Shown one piece after another: positions 16,331-27,755 of a stretch of 45,689 nucleotides of DNA. Every line of letters begins with the position of its first letter. Within the stretch, counting starts at the first letter, position 1. Below the pieces are notes generated by a model. It searched no databases. It had not been told where the DNA came from and saw only the letters and a program-made list of their open reading frames with translations. The position numbers and the translations under genes were made by a program. The DNA is from a bacterium (GTDB lineage: Bacteria > Latescibacterota > Latescibacteria > Latescibacterales > Latescibacteraceae): assembly GCA_021372535.1 (NCBI GenBank), contig JAJFUH010000109.1:1-45689 (forward strand), read 5' to 3'.

Positions 16331-17245
16331 TCACTGCTTTGTTTTAAGCGGCTGTTCGGAACCGTCGAAGAACTGATTCTGGAGCTTGAGAATGCTGTCG
16401 TCGGTTTTGAGCACCCTGATAAGCTTCACAAGCTGGTCGACCTCGCTGTTGATGAGCAGCTCTCCGATTGCACGGTCGGCGTGGCTCCCGTCCCCCGCAT
16501 AATGATTCGGATACTTCGCATACCACCAGATTCCCATGTACGCATACGGAATCAAGCCGAGACGGTTTAAATCCTCGCCTGACTGATCTCTGCCGCGGTC
16601 CACATGAACCAGGTCAGGCCGGTGAACGAGCATGGTCGATGTTTCGCTCTCATCGGCATGTCCCCCTGTTGTGGTTTTACGGAGCGCGTTCACTTTTTTC
16701 TCCACTTCGGGATCATCGGCGGGACGGAACCAGACCACAACATAATCCTTGCGGCTTGCGAGCTGCGCCTGGCAGAAGTAGGGGAGAAAAGAATTGTTGC
16801 CGCCATGACCGTTCACGAGGATTATCTTTTTAATCCCGTTTCGGGCAAGCTCGTCGCACGTTTCCTGCAGCATATTCCAGACAAGCTGGGGACTGTATGC
16901 GATAGTTCCGGGCTGATGTTTCGCCTCGTATATCTGGCCGAAATAATACTGCGGGTAAATAATGGTATATTCCTTTTCGGCTGCACGCACCGATACTTCC
17001 CTGCAATCAAGCAGGTCCGTTCCGAGTGGCAGATGGGGACCGTGCTTTTCCAGGATGCCGATAGGAATGATACAGGTCATGCCCGATTTTTCAACAGCCT
17101 TTATAAAATCCGGCGCTGTCAGCTCCTCATACCTGACCGGCAGCTTCGCCGCTGCACCGGCTGACTGCTGGGCGGCTACGACACCCGTGAATGAAACTGA
17201 CATCGCGCATGCTAAAATTCCAATTAACCCGCAGAGCGTTTTCAT
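16331..17245 (-). CDS. Creatininase-family amidohydrolase with signal peptide
   Basis: 304 residues; GGGGAG lies 8 bp before the ATG. Residues 1-25 (ending VVAAQQ) form a Sec-type signal peptide, unusual for a family that is mostly cytoplasmic. The creatininase fold is clear: IIPIGILEKHGPHLPLGTD (about 59-77) gives Glu, His and Asp metal ligands, VNGHGGN (about 143-149) the second metal motif, and TTTGGHADESETS (about 190-202) the His/Glu motif. Family members hydrolyse cyclic amides such as creatinine or act on biosynthetic formamides, so substrate is open. It lies 118 bp before the possible START-like gene on the same strand. Confidence 0.9.
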   Translation of the reverse strand: MKTLCGLIGILACAMSVSFTGVVAAQQSAGAAAKLPVRYEELTAPDFIKAVEKSGMTCIIPIGILEKHGPHLPLGTDLLDCREVSVRAAEKEYTIIYPQYYFGQIYEAKHQPGTIAYSPQLVWNMLQETCDELARNGIKKIILVNGHGGNNSFLPYFCQAQLASRKDYVVVWFRPADDPEVEKKVNALRKTTTGGHADESETSTMLVHRPDLVHVDRGRDQSGEDLNRLGLIPYAYMGIWWYAKYPNHYAGDGSHADRAIGELLINSEVDQLVKLIRVLKTDDSILKLQNQFFDGSEQPLKTKQ

Positions 17246-17277
17246 GGTGCTATCTCCCCAGATGAAAAGGTAATAAT

Positions 17278-17320
17278 GGATATGGTATCCGCAAATACCG
17301 AACGATATGGTATACTATCC
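17278..17320 (-). promoter_or_regulatory. Candidate tandem operator upstream of creatininase-like gene
   Basis: Two related sites on the minus strand: GGATACCATATCC (17290-17278), an inverted repeat of GGATA around CCA, and GGATAGTATACCATATC (17320-17304). They share ACCATATC and lie about 33 and 59 bp upstream of the start codon. The spacing of about 26 bp and partial palindromy suit a dimeric repressor or activator, but no regulator is encoded nearby. Low confidence. Confidence 0.3.
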
Positions 17321-17368
17321 GCTCCCGGATGTCACGGTATCCATCTCCCTTTCCCCCGGAGAGGCCGG

Positions 17369-18088
17369 TCATACAGTCCTGAGCGGTTTGGCAAATATTC
17401 TGTTGAGGTATTGTATTACGAGTGAAAGCACTACATACAGGACTATCGCTACAGCCCCCATTCCCGCTTCATCAAATATCAATATGCCGAGCCATACCTT
17501 GACAGTATGGTGAAATATGCCCAGTACGGCACCCATTATTGTATCCGGCCGTGTTGCCATCGCCATGGTTACAGTACCAAAGTATACGTAAATTACTTCG
17601 TATAATCTCCAGGAAAGTATACCGGATATTATCTGATTTATTTTTAAATCAAAACCGTCGCACCACCAGAGCGAGAGATACAACATGAAAAACCACCTGA
17701 ATTCATAGATTTTTATAAAAGACAGGGAACCGCGGGGTTTGACTGGCCGATGCAGAAAGGTCCATACAACCGGGAGAACGGTTACGACAAGCAGAATACC
17801 CATGAATATATATGGTTTAACAGCGACAAACCATGGCCGTTTCCCCCTTGCCATTTCCCTCTGCCATTTCACGAGCAGGGCGCCCAGAAGCAGTATCGGA
17901 GCTATAAAATAAAGAGTTTCCGAATAACGGTGATTACCCTGCATCAATACGGGGTATCCCAGATATAAAACGAGGCTGTCCACTGCCAGCGAGGCGGCAA
18001 TATATGCCCCTATACGCCTTACGAGGGGTACATGTACACACTGTCCCGCCGCATAGTTCGGTGTATCATGATCCGCCATAGTATCCAT
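17369..18088 (-). CDS. Multi-pass membrane protein of unknown function
   Basis: 239 residues from the ATG at 18088 (AGGA 7 bp upstream); a TTG just before it is also open. I do not recognise a family. Around six membrane segments are visible: IGAYIAASLAVDSLVLYLGY, ETLYFIAPILLLGALLV, YIFMGILLVVTVLPVVWTFL, FRWFFMLYLSLWW, a weaker one around EVIYVYFGTVTMAMA, and VAIVLYVVLSLVIQYL at the C-terminus. A conserved-looking polar stretch, WWCDGFDLKINQIISG, sits between segments four and five. It follows ligA by about 230 bp on the same strand and may be independently transcribed. Confidence 0.7.
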   Translation of the reverse strand: MDTMADHDTPNYAAGQCVHVPLVRRIGAYIAASLAVDSLVLYLGYPVLMQGNHRYSETLYFIAPILLLGALLVKWQREMARGKRPWFVAVKPYIFMGILLVVTVLPVVWTFLHRPVKPRGSLSFIKIYEFRWFFMLYLSLWWCDGFDLKINQIISGILSWRLYEVIYVYFGTVTMAMATRPDTIMGAVLGIFHHTVKVWLGILIFDEAGMGAVAIVLYVVLSLVIQYLNRIFAKPLRTV

Positions 18089-18317
18089 CAAGGCATCCTA
18101 TTGTGTACCGCGATATTATTTAAATGGCATCAAGTGATAAAATATGAACAAAATTATATACTAAAAACGGATAGAAAAGGCAACAAAAAATATAACTTCT
18201 GGTTATATGCATGAGGCAATGATGGAAAGGTTGATGTGAATCAGCTTTTTATCAGTTCAAAAATTTCATGGGTATTTTCATACATCACAAAACGTGCCGA
18301 ATGGTAATCATCGACTT

Positions 18318-20839
<2,522 letters not shown>

Positions 20840-20901
20840 ATATCTGTAATCCTTGATGTGCGATAGAAAATCTAAAAACCGGAAATTATCTAATACACTC
20901 G

Positions 20902-22350
20902 TTATTCGCCGTGATAGTGGAGAGTTTGAGAAGTTCGGGCATAGTCCGGGTCTCTGAACGGCCTTAACTGGGCCTCTTTGAAATCCTTGTCGTCGGGAGC
21001 CACATCATCGTACCAGTAAATGGGTGCGCCGCGCTTTATCACGAGCCATTCCTGGAGGCCGTGAGTGTGTTTCCGGTCAGTTGCAAGCGTTATGGTGTTG
21101 ATTTTCAAGCCTGCGCAGTATGCTGCCGCTTCTCCGGCTGCCTCTCCGATAGCCCATTCAACGGACGGCGAGCCGTAAGCGGTACCGGCAACATAAGATG
21201 TGCTTATATTCCCCCCTCCTGCAAGATAATTCGAACAACTCTTTGTTACCAGTGCCCCGAGCGGGATCTGGAACGGTTTCGTCTGTACTATGAGCGGCTC
21301 CGAACCTGAATTCGCATTGGGGATAAGTATTGGCTGATATCCGATGCCTACGGAATCGTGGAAAAAACGGGCGCGTGGTCCCTCATGAAACTGAGCGGAA
21401 ATATCCTGTTCGAAAACACGCTTGAGACCCTTGATTCGTCGGGGCTCTTTGTGGATAACCACAGCTACCATGATATCGGCTGCTCCCGGATTGCGCTGAA
21501 GATCGATTACAGAACACCGTGAAACGTTCCTGTGTGACTTTGAATTCCGGGTATTCGTGTAATAGAACACATCCTGTGCGGAAAGACTGTCGGGGATTTC
21601 GGCTGCATGAGGTTCGTCAGTTTCGGCCCTGCTTTCACGGCCGTAAGAATAATCAAGACCGAGCAGGGGGACAAGATCGCCGGTTCTCGTGGCATCGACA
21701 AACATCCACCCCGTAAACTGAGTTACGGTCAATGAGTCGAGATCCACTGCGACAAGCGATGTGATACGGTCTTTGAATCGTATGACCTTTGCCACTTTGT
21801 GACGCTTGATTATTGTGAGATTACCGTGATCGATCCGTTCCTGGAGCATCCGGTCGATAGCATCGAGCGCCGCTTCGGTTTCAAAACAGAGTCCGTTTGT
21901 CCTGAATTCCCCCAGCAGGGGATATGTATCACGAAAAAGGTCCGGAGGGGACTGGGACTTTTCCGCATACCACTCTTTGATTGTTGATCGGAATTTCTGA
22001 TATGTTCTGGAAGATCCGGAGGTCTCGATAAAACCATTATCCGCAAAATAGCCGGTATCCTGATAGGCGAAACACCCGGCGATTCGGTCTGTTTCCTCGA
22101 CAAGGATCGCTGTACGGCCCGAATAACAGATGGACAGCGCCGCGGCAATACCGCCAAGCCCCCCGCCCAGAATCACAAAATCCGCATCATAAAATTTATG
22201 GAGCTTGGTTTTGTCTCCGGAAAGAATAATCAGTTTATTATTCTCGGTATCCACAACCCGCAATACCGGTATATTTTTTTTCCCGCAATCGGAAAAAACA
22301 AGAAAACTGCTGATAACTATCAACAGAACTAAACGAATACTCCTGAACAT
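20902..22350 (-). CDS. FAD-dependent oxidoreductase (FAD_oxidored type), exported
   Basis: 482 residues from the ATG at 22350 (AGGA about 9 bp upstream), 4 bp after the stop of the epimerase gene; a longer frame would overlap that gene. Residues 1-21 are a hydrophobic signal followed by a Cys (FSDC), possibly a lipoprotein signal with an atypical Asp before the Cys. DFVILGGGLGGIAAALSICY (about 58-77) is the dinucleotide-binding Rossmann motif, and RTAILVEETDRIAGCFA follows as the ribose-binding Glu region. The late block AGGNISTSYVAGTAYGSPSV and AIGEAAGEAAAYC fits the FAD_oxidored (PF12831) C-terminal motif. Family members oxidise varied, mostly unknown substrates. Signal plus FAD suggests action outside the cytoplasm. 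Confidence 0.85.
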   Translation of the reverse strand: MFRSIRLVLLIVISSFLVFSDCGKKNIPVLRVVDTENNKLIILSGDKTKLHKFYDADFVILGGGLGGIAAALSICYSGRTAILVEETDRIAGCFAYQDTGYFADNGFIETSGSSRTYQKFRSTIKEWYAEKSQSPPDLFRDTYPLLGEFRTNGLCFETEAALDAIDRMLQERIDHGNLTIIKRHKVAKVIRFKDRITSLVAVDLDSLTVTQFTGWMFVDATRTGDLVPLLGLDYSYGRESRAETDEPHAAEIPDSLSAQDVFYYTNTRNSKSHRNVSRCSVIDLQRNPGAADIMVAVVIHKEPRRIKGLKRVFEQDISAQFHEGPRARFFHDSVGIGYQPILIPNANSGSEPLIVQTKPFQIPLGALVTKSCSNYLAGGGNISTSYVAGTAYGSPSVEWAIGEAAGEAAAYCAGLKINTITLATDRKHTHGLQEWLVIKRGAPIYWYDDVAPDDKDFKEAQLRPFRDPDYARTSQTLHYHGE

Positions 22351-22354
22351 GAAA

Positions 22355-23302
22355 TCAATCCTGATGTTCCTTATACCAGACAAGTGCCCGTTTTAATCCT
22401 TCCCTCACGGTGATAGCGGGGTCGTACCCGAAAGCACTGCGCGCCGCACCGATATCGGCAAAGGAATCACGGACTTCACCGGGCCGTCCGGGACTATACT
22501 GCGGTGTAATGCCACAACCGAGCTCTTCCGCTATCATCGAGTACAGCTCATTGATGGAAATCTTCGTTCCCCCGCCGATATTGAAGGCACGGCCGTACGC
22601 TTCCGGTTTTGACTGGGTCGCGGCTTTTATATTGGCCTGAACGACATTCTCGATATGAACGAAATCCCTCGTCTGCAAACCATCGCCATAAATAGTCGGG
22701 GCATTACCCTTCATGAGCAGTGAAATAAAACGGGGAACCACGGCGGCATAAAACGAATTCGGGTCCTGACGTTTCCCGAAAACATTGAAGTAACGGAGAC
22801 TGATTATCGGAATGCCGTATACCTCGCTGTACGCGCTGGCCAGCATCTCACCGGCGGCTTTCGATGCCGCATATGGCGACAGCGGGCACAGAGGCATGGT
22901 TTCCACATTCGGAAGGACTGTCGGATTGCCGTACACCGAGGTCGAGGAAGCCCAAACAACCCGTTTCACTCCTGCCTCGCGGGCGGCAAGAAAAACATTC
23001 GAGGTACCTTTGATATTTATCTCGTACGTATCTTCGGGCTTTTCGATCGAGAGGGGAACACTGCACAACGCGGCTTCGTGGAACACATAATCGGCGCCAT
23101 CACACGCTCTGACACACGTTTTCTGATCGGTTATGGTGCCTTCGATAAAGGTGAAATTCCGGTTGTTCTCAAAGGATTCGATATTTTCCTTTTTGCCTGT
23201 CGACAGATTATCGAGAACGACAACTTCCGCATTCCCGTCGAGAAGCGTCTCAACGATATTCGATCCTATAAAACCTGCCCCGCCGGTCACGAGAAAACGC
23301 AT
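22355..23302 (-). CDS. NAD-dependent epimerase/dehydratase (UDP-glucose 4-epimerase-like)
   Basis: 315 residues; AAGGA precedes the ATG. Extended SDR fold: FLVTGGAGFIGSNIVETLL (residues 3-21) is the NAD motif, VVVLDNLSTGKKENI (about 31-45) the ribose-binding part, WASSTSVYG (about 116-124) the catalytic Ser/Thr region and YAASKAAGE (about 143-151) the YxxxK pair. RPGEVRDSFADIGAARSAFGYDP near the C-terminus is typical of nucleotide-sugar 4-epimerases such as GalE/WbpP. Probably epimerises a UDP-hexose for envelope glycans. It is the first gene of a minus-strand run continuing with the FAD oxidoreductase (4-bp gap), DUF4416 and ligA. Confidence 0.92.
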   Translation of the reverse strand: MRFLVTGGAGFIGSNIVETLLDGNAEVVVLDNLSTGKKENIESFENNRNFTFIEGTITDQKTCVRACDGADYVFHEAALCSVPLSIEKPEDTYEINIKGTSNVFLAAREAGVKRVVWASSTSVYGNPTVLPNVETMPLCPLSPYAASKAAGEMLASAYSEVYGIPIISLRYFNVFGKRQDPNSFYAAVVPRFISLLMKGNAPTIYGDGLQTRDFVHIENVVQANIKAATQSKPEAYGRAFNIGGGTKISINELYSMIAEELGCGITPQYSPGRPGEVRDSFADIGAARSAFGYDPAITVREGLKRALVWYKEHQD

Positions 23303-23490
23303 GAGATATATCCTTCATCTGCTTGTGTATATTGAATAAACGATTTCAATATACGCAATTATTCGGTACCAGACAACGTGATAATGAAACCTTGAAACGG
23401 TATGAAGGGTTAATACTCCGGTGGTTAAATATGTAACAACCGACTTATACATGACAATTTAAAAAATCACAGATACGTTCGATTCTGCAT

Positions 23491-23600
23491 AAAATCCCCC
23501 TTAAAAAGGGGGATGTCCAAAGGACAGGGGGATCAAGTATCTCAACAGGTTACGAAGATCCCCCCTGTAATCCCTCCTTATCGAAGGGGGGACAGAAAAC
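23491..23600. repeat. Nested G/C-run hairpin element
   Basis: Successive stems: ATCCCCCTT (23494-23502) with AAGGGGGAT (23506-23514), perfect with a 3-nt loop. TGTCC/GGACA follows (23514-23526). CAGGGGGATC (23525-23534) pairs with GATCCCCCCTG (23557-23567, one extra C). Finally CCTCCTT pairs with AAGGGGG around ATCG. The unit looks like a non-coding dispersed palindromic element. The first stem might also act as a terminator, but no transcript ends here on either strand. Confidence 0.6.
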
Positions 23601-23742
23601 GTGTATATATTCAGCGCATGTTTTTATCGATGATGTCATTGTATAATCACCGGAGCAATAATATCCCGATTAATCCATGATTATGAGTATAGGCCCCTGC
23701 TTAATCGAGGTAAAATGTAAGCGCAATGAGATGAATCCCCTA

Positions 23743-23824
23743 TAAGGAGAGCTCAGAAAAAAATATATATTTCACGCGCCCGATGATTAAATATATTATT
23801 TGTTGCTTTCAGAGGTACGAAAAT
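23743..23824. repeat. Diverged dispersed repeat, copy B
   Basis: Partner of 14241-14322; see that entry for the alignment. Here the hairpin arms are degenerate (an A/T-rich run instead of the perfect stem), and the element ends just before the ribosome binding site GGAG of the SIS-like gene, so it may supply part of its promoter or 5' leader. Confidence 0.55.
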
Positions 23825-23846
23825 CATTCTCTGGAGAAATAATAAC

Positions 23847-25145
23847 GTGACCGTATCCCCGAGAAGAGAATTCCTCAAAAAGATGCTGGCATCATCCGCT
23901 CTCCCGCTGTATCAGCTCAGCCTGTCATGCGGGAAACCGCCCGCTTCGTCGGCTGAAACATACCTTCACGCTCTCATGAAGATTTTCAGCGTTATCATAA
24001 GAACCGAATCCGGAGCCATCCGTGACGCCGCGAACCTTTCCGCGGATACGCTGATCGCCAGAAACCGCTGTTTTCTCTATACCGGATTTCCTGCACAGCC
24101 CGGTTATCTCAACGAGGATATGCCCGGGTTACCGCGGATTTTCATCAACCTCCGCTCTCTGCCCATGGCCGAAACCATACGATCCGGCGATATGCTCCTT
24201 GCGACGGATACCGGCGAATTCACCGATATCGCCCGGAAAAACGGCGCGCGCATTGTCGGTATAACATCACCGCCGTTTACCGATGAATACAAGCAGTCCC
24301 TGTACGGTTCTTTCGCGGTAATAAAACACATGGGAGACAGCGCCGACATGTTGATCCGCTCTCATCTTCCGTTCCGGGACGGGCTCGTGAAACGTCCAGA
24401 ATATCCCTTTTCCATCCTTCCTGCCACTATTCCGGTGCGTCTTCTGCTGGTCATGGCGCTCGCAGGAGAAACCTACCGGCGATCGGGCGGCATTGGATTA
24501 ACGGGAAACACACTTCCCCGCGATGCAGCCGGCTTCATCGGCACGGTTCTCGGCCGCATGAACGAGCTTGCAAATCAGGCTGCAACAATACATCAGGCCG
24601 GAACCATGGCGGCTGAACATATTGCCGGTGGAGGGCGTCTCTGGATTTATGACAGCCGCGATGCGCTGAAAACCATGCTGCCGGATGCATCGGGAATCCC
24701 GCTTTTCGCGCATCCCATTTCACGGCAGGAGATACAGGGCGGCTTCCTGAAATCCGGTGATGTCGTTCTGTTCGGGTCCCTGCGGTCGAATGCAACCGGA
24801 GACCTCAATCTCATCAGGGCGTTACGCTCCGTCACGAATGCCGTGATCACCATCTGCCCCCGCGATGAAACCGGAGGGTACCGCCTGTTCAAGGAATCGG
24901 CTCACGGCCTCGACAACCTGAGCTCCGAGAGCACCGGAGTCATGTCTTTCGATGACGGTCGCCCGCCATTTCTCCATACGGGCGGCATTATGAACTGTAT
25001 TCTTATGTGGATGGTGATCGGAGCGATTACCGACAGTCTCGCTGAACGGGGGGAACCGCCCTGCTATCTCATGGGTTCTCATCTTGCGGGAAGCGAGCAG
25101 TACAACGCGGAAGCGCTGGCGATAGCAGATAAACGGGGATACTAG
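23847..25145 (+). CDS. Tat-exported protein with two SIS-like domains
   Basis: 432 residues from a GTG with GGAG 10 bp upstream. Residues 4-12 (SPRREFLKK) are a near-ideal twin-arginine motif. Two similar halves follow, each like the SIS_2 sugar-isomerase-type Rossmann fold. The first (about 40-215) has AANLSADTLIARNRCFLYTG, then IRSGDMLLATDT and ARKNGARIVGITSP. The second (about 235-430) has TMAAEHIAGGGRLWIYDSRD, then FLKSGDVVLFGSLRSN and VTNAVITICPRD. The closing GGIMNCILMWMVIGAI and CYLMGSHLAGSEQYN match the C-terminal part of SIS_2 proteins. The usual GxGxS sugar-phosphate loop is not intact in either half. SIS proteins are normally cytoplasmic, so an exported tandem form is unusual; it may bind rather than isomerise an aminosugar. 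Function unknown. Confidence 0.75.
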   Translation: MTVSPRREFLKKMLASSALPLYQLSLSCGKPPASSAETYLHALMKIFSVIIRTESGAIRDAANLSADTLIARNRCFLYTGFPAQPGYLNEDMPGLPRIFINLRSLPMAETIRSGDMLLATDTGEFTDIARKNGARIVGITSPPFTDEYKQSLYGSFAVIKHMGDSADMLIRSHLPFRDGLVKRPEYPFSILPATIPVRLLLVMALAGETYRRSGGIGLTGNTLPRDAAGFIGTVLGRMNELANQAATIHQAGTMAAEHIAGGGRLWIYDSRDALKTMLPDASGIPLFAHPISRQEIQGGFLKSGDVVLFGSLRSNATGDLNLIRALRSVTNAVITICPRDETGGYRLFKESAHGLDNLSSESTGVMSFDDGRPPFLHTGGIMNCILMWMVIGAITDSLAERGEPPCYLMGSHLAGSEQYNAEALAIADKRGY

Positions 25146-25197
25146 AAGAGCGGTGTGAAAATCATCTGTATTGTAGTACTGTATAAGCACCCTGGTA

Positions 25198-26550
25198 TCA
25201 GAGTTCGAGGAGCACCACGGTTTCCACATGGGGCGTATGGGGCGACATATCGAACGCTCTGACTTCACTGACCCGGTATCCCGCCATCGCAAGCAGCTCG
25301 ATATCGGCGGGCATCGCCTTGACGTTGCACGAGACATACACCATCCGCGGTATACGGAGACGCACGAGGTTGTTCATCGCCCTCGGGTGAATACCGGCGC
25401 GCGGCGGATCACAGACAACCACATCGAACTCACCTGTGCATCCGTCGAGGAACCGCTCGACCTGCCCCTCAATAAACGTACAATTGACAGCGCTGTTGAG
25501 CTCCGCATTCATCCGCGCATCGTTCACCGCATCCCCGACCGATTCGACCCCGGTTACCGTCCGGACTCCATCCGAGCAGAAAATGCCGATAGTGCCCGTT
25601 CCGCAGTAGAGATCGAGCAGCCGCTGGGTGCCGTCGGGACGGCAGAACGAGCGGATGGTATTATAGAGGTTGAACGCCTGGCGGGTATTGGTCTGGAAGA
25701 ACGAATCCGGAGAAATCCTGAATGCACAGCCGCCGATGGTTTCTTCTATCATGTCTTTCCCGCGCAGAACCTCCCGTTCCTCTCCTGCTGCCACGCTGCC
25801 CGTGCGGCGGTTTATGCTTCTGACAATGGCGGTGGTTTCGGGAATCTCGCGGGCCATGTGCTCGGCAAAAGCTCCGGCAAGCGGGAAATCGTCCCCCGAT
25901 GTCACGACATTGACCATAAAATCGCCGGTGTTTTTCCCGTCACGGATCATGAGAAAACGGAGAAGTCCCTCATGGGATTTGAGACCGTATACGCTCAGGT
26001 TGTGATTTATCGCGAAATCGCGGGCGGTTTGGACGGCGCGGTTGGAACGGTCGCTCTGGAGGAGGCACCGTTCGAGGTCGAAAACCCTGTCATACCTGCC
26101 GGTCTCATGAAGCCCGAGCTGTGCATGCCGTTCCTCGCCCGGAGAGCGGTCGAAGGAAAATTCCATCTTGTTGCGGTAGAAAAATATATCCGGTGATGGG
26201 ACACAGTCGACAGTCCCGGCGTAGTCGATCCCCGGAATTGTGTTCAGCGTGTCTGTAACCAGCCCGGCTTTCAACCGGCACTGGTCGCCGTACGGGACAT
26301 CCTGCCAGGCGCACCCGCCGCACCTGCCGAAATGAGGGCATTCGGCTTCGACACGTTCGACACCCTGTTCGACAATACCTTCGAGGTGAACCCGCGCAGA
26401 ATGACGTTTGAGCCCCATGATTCGCACATCGGCCACATCGCCCGGAAGAGCGCCTTTTATTACGACTGCCCTTCCTTCGATACAGGCAAAACCTTTGCCT
26501 TCGGTTGACAGGCGTTCGATACGGATTCGTACGGTGTCGCCGCGTTTCAT
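25198..26550 (-). CDS. rlmD: 23S rRNA (uracil-5-)-methyltransferase, RumA/RlmD type
   Basis: 450 residues from the ATG at 26550, which overlaps the TGA of the preceding gene (ATGA). Starting upstream would run through that gene. Residues 1-60 are a TRAM RNA-binding domain. CPHFGRCGGCAWQD (about 72-85) with a later Cys (LERCLLQ) gives the 4Fe-4S ligands. LLDLYCGTGTIGIFC (about 305-319) binds SAM, VVVCDPPRAG (about 372-381) is the active-site motif, and VYVSCN (about 404-409) carries the nucleophilic Cys. It makes m5U in 23S rRNA (U1939 for RlmD; RlmC- or TrmA-like specificity cannot be excluded). Convergent with the SIS-like gene. Confidence 0.93.
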   Translation of the reverse strand: MKRGDTVRIRIERLSTEGKGFACIEGRAVVIKGALPGDVADVRIMGLKRHSARVHLEGIVEQGVERVEAECPHFGRCGGCAWQDVPYGDQCRLKAGLVTDTLNTIPGIDYAGTVDCVPSPDIFFYRNKMEFSFDRSPGEERHAQLGLHETGRYDRVFDLERCLLQSDRSNRAVQTARDFAINHNLSVYGLKSHEGLLRFLMIRDGKNTGDFMVNVVTSGDDFPLAGAFAEHMAREIPETTAIVRSINRRTGSVAAGEEREVLRGKDMIEETIGGCAFRISPDSFFQTNTRQAFNLYNTIRSFCRPDGTQRLLDLYCGTGTIGIFCSDGVRTVTGVESVGDAVNDARMNAELNSAVNCTFIEGQVERFLDGCTGEFDVVVCDPPRAGIHPRAMNNLVRLRIPRMVYVSCNVKAMPADIELLAMAGYRVSEVRAFDMSPHTPHVETVVLLEL

Positions 26551-27755
26551 AAAAGCCCCAGGTGCGGGTTGAGTAAACCGTGAGGATCGAGCTCGCGTTT
26601 CAACGATCGTGCAAGCGCCAGTTCGCTTCCGGTGAAAAGCCCCTGAATCCCGCCGGTTACAACGGCTCCCCATTCCACGGGTTGTTTTCCGCCCACAACG
26701 AGCGATGTCTTTTCAAGGATTTGAACGGATTCTGCATCAGCGCACACGATATGGAATCTGCCTAAGAGCGGATGAGCTATTACCGGCGCATTGGGCATGC
26801 TCCGGGACAGACGGTCGAGGAAAGCTCCCGATGCGGATGGCGGCGCTGTTACGGTGTAAAAACCGGGTCCCGTAAGCCGTTTCGCCACATCCCTGTAATA
26901 TGGCCTGAAAATCGTGCCCGGATCGCCCTCGTCATACCCGGTCGAGCCTGGTGATTCCATGAGGCGTCTGCACTGTCCGGCGCTCTTTGTAACGAGCGTT
27001 TCCATGCCTTCGATACCAATACCGGTAACAGTTTCTCCACCGAGTCCGTCGGGAGCGATCAATTCGAGGCTCGTCACATGGTTTACCCTGCCAAGTTGTG
27101 CAAAAATATCATCGGAGAGACGGGCGCCCCGAGCGAACCTCGCAACCGCACAGGTTCGTGATTCGGGCAGCGGGAGAACCTTGACGGTCAATTCCGTTAC
27201 AATCGCGAAGAGTCCCATCGTACCCCATAGAAACCACGTGATATCATATCCGGTGACATTCTTAGGAGTTCGTCCGCCGAATCTGACAACCTTCCCTTCG
27301 GCCGTAACACACCGTACCCCGATGACCGCATCCCGGAAAGACCCGTAACCGGCTGATGAAGGCGCAACCGATCCGGAAGCAAACGCGCCGCCGACTGTAG
27401 CCGCAGAACCCGATGTGATATCGAGGGGAAGATGAAGGTTACCGGCGTGGGCCTCTTTCACGGCATAGTCGGCGACAGCCCCGGCCTGTGCCACGATGAC
27501 AAAATCGTGGGGGCTCACTTCACGGACAGCCGAAAGCGCCCTGAGCGAGACGGTGACGCAGTTGTCCATTCGGGATGGAGCGGGCAGGGTACCTCCTCCG
27601 ACAATATGAATTTTCACGCTTTTCCTGCCCGCCAGAACAACCGTACCGCAGAGCTGTTCCTCGTCAGCCGGTCTGAGAACCGGCGGATCGGCAGTCATAT
27701 CGAAGTTTTCAGGGCCAATGAGATTTTCAAAATCCCCGTAAAACGCATCGCTCAT
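26547..27755 (-). CDS. FAD-linked oxidase, glycolate oxidase GlcE-like
   Basis: 402 residues from the ATG at 27755, whose ATGA overlaps the stop of the GHL10 gene; GAGG lies about 8 bp upstream. PCMH-type FAD domain: KIHIVGGGTLPAP (about 46-58), LDITSGSAATVGGAFASGSV (about 109-128), and the GlcE-like block GRTPKNVTGYDITWFLWGTM (about 158-177) leading to GLFAIVTELTVKVLPLPE. The C-terminus (KRELDPHGLLNPHLGLL) is the FAD-oxidase C4 motif. GlcE is one subunit of glycolate oxidase (with GlcD and GlcF), but neither partner is here. So it may be a stand-alone 2-hydroxyacid or sugar-acid oxidase (inference). Overlaps rlmD by 4 bp. Confidence 0.87.
   Translation of the reverse strand: MSDAFYGDFENLIGPENFDMTADPPVLRPADEEQLCGTVVLAGRKSVKIHIVGGGTLPAPSRMDNCVTVSLRALSAVREVSPHDFVIVAQAGAVADYAVKEAHAGNLHLPLDITSGSAATVGGAFASGSVAPSSAGYGSFRDAVIGVRCVTAEGKVVRFGGRTPKNVTGYDITWFLWGTMGLFAIVTELTVKVLPLPESRTCAVARFARGARLSDDIFAQLGRVNHVTSLELIAPDGLGGETVTGIGIEGMETLVTKSAGQCRRLMESPGSTGYDEGDPGTIFRPYYRDVAKRLTGPGFYTVTAPPSASGAFLDRLSRSMPNAPVIAHPLLGRFHIVCADAESVQILEKTSLVVGGKQPVEWGAVVTGGIQGLFTGSELALARSLKRELDPHGLLNPHLGLL

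Larger units (their letters stand above)
23303..23846. other. 544-bp divergent intergenic region with repeats
   Basis: No gene is evident. It holds a nested-hairpin element (23491-23600) and copy B of the dispersed repeat (23743-23824), which ends about 20 bp before the GTG start of the SIS-like gene. The word CCGGAGCAATAA (about 23650) also occurs at 8199-8210. Promoters for the divergent epimerase and SIS-like genes must lie here, but none is convincing by eye. Confidence 0.5.
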
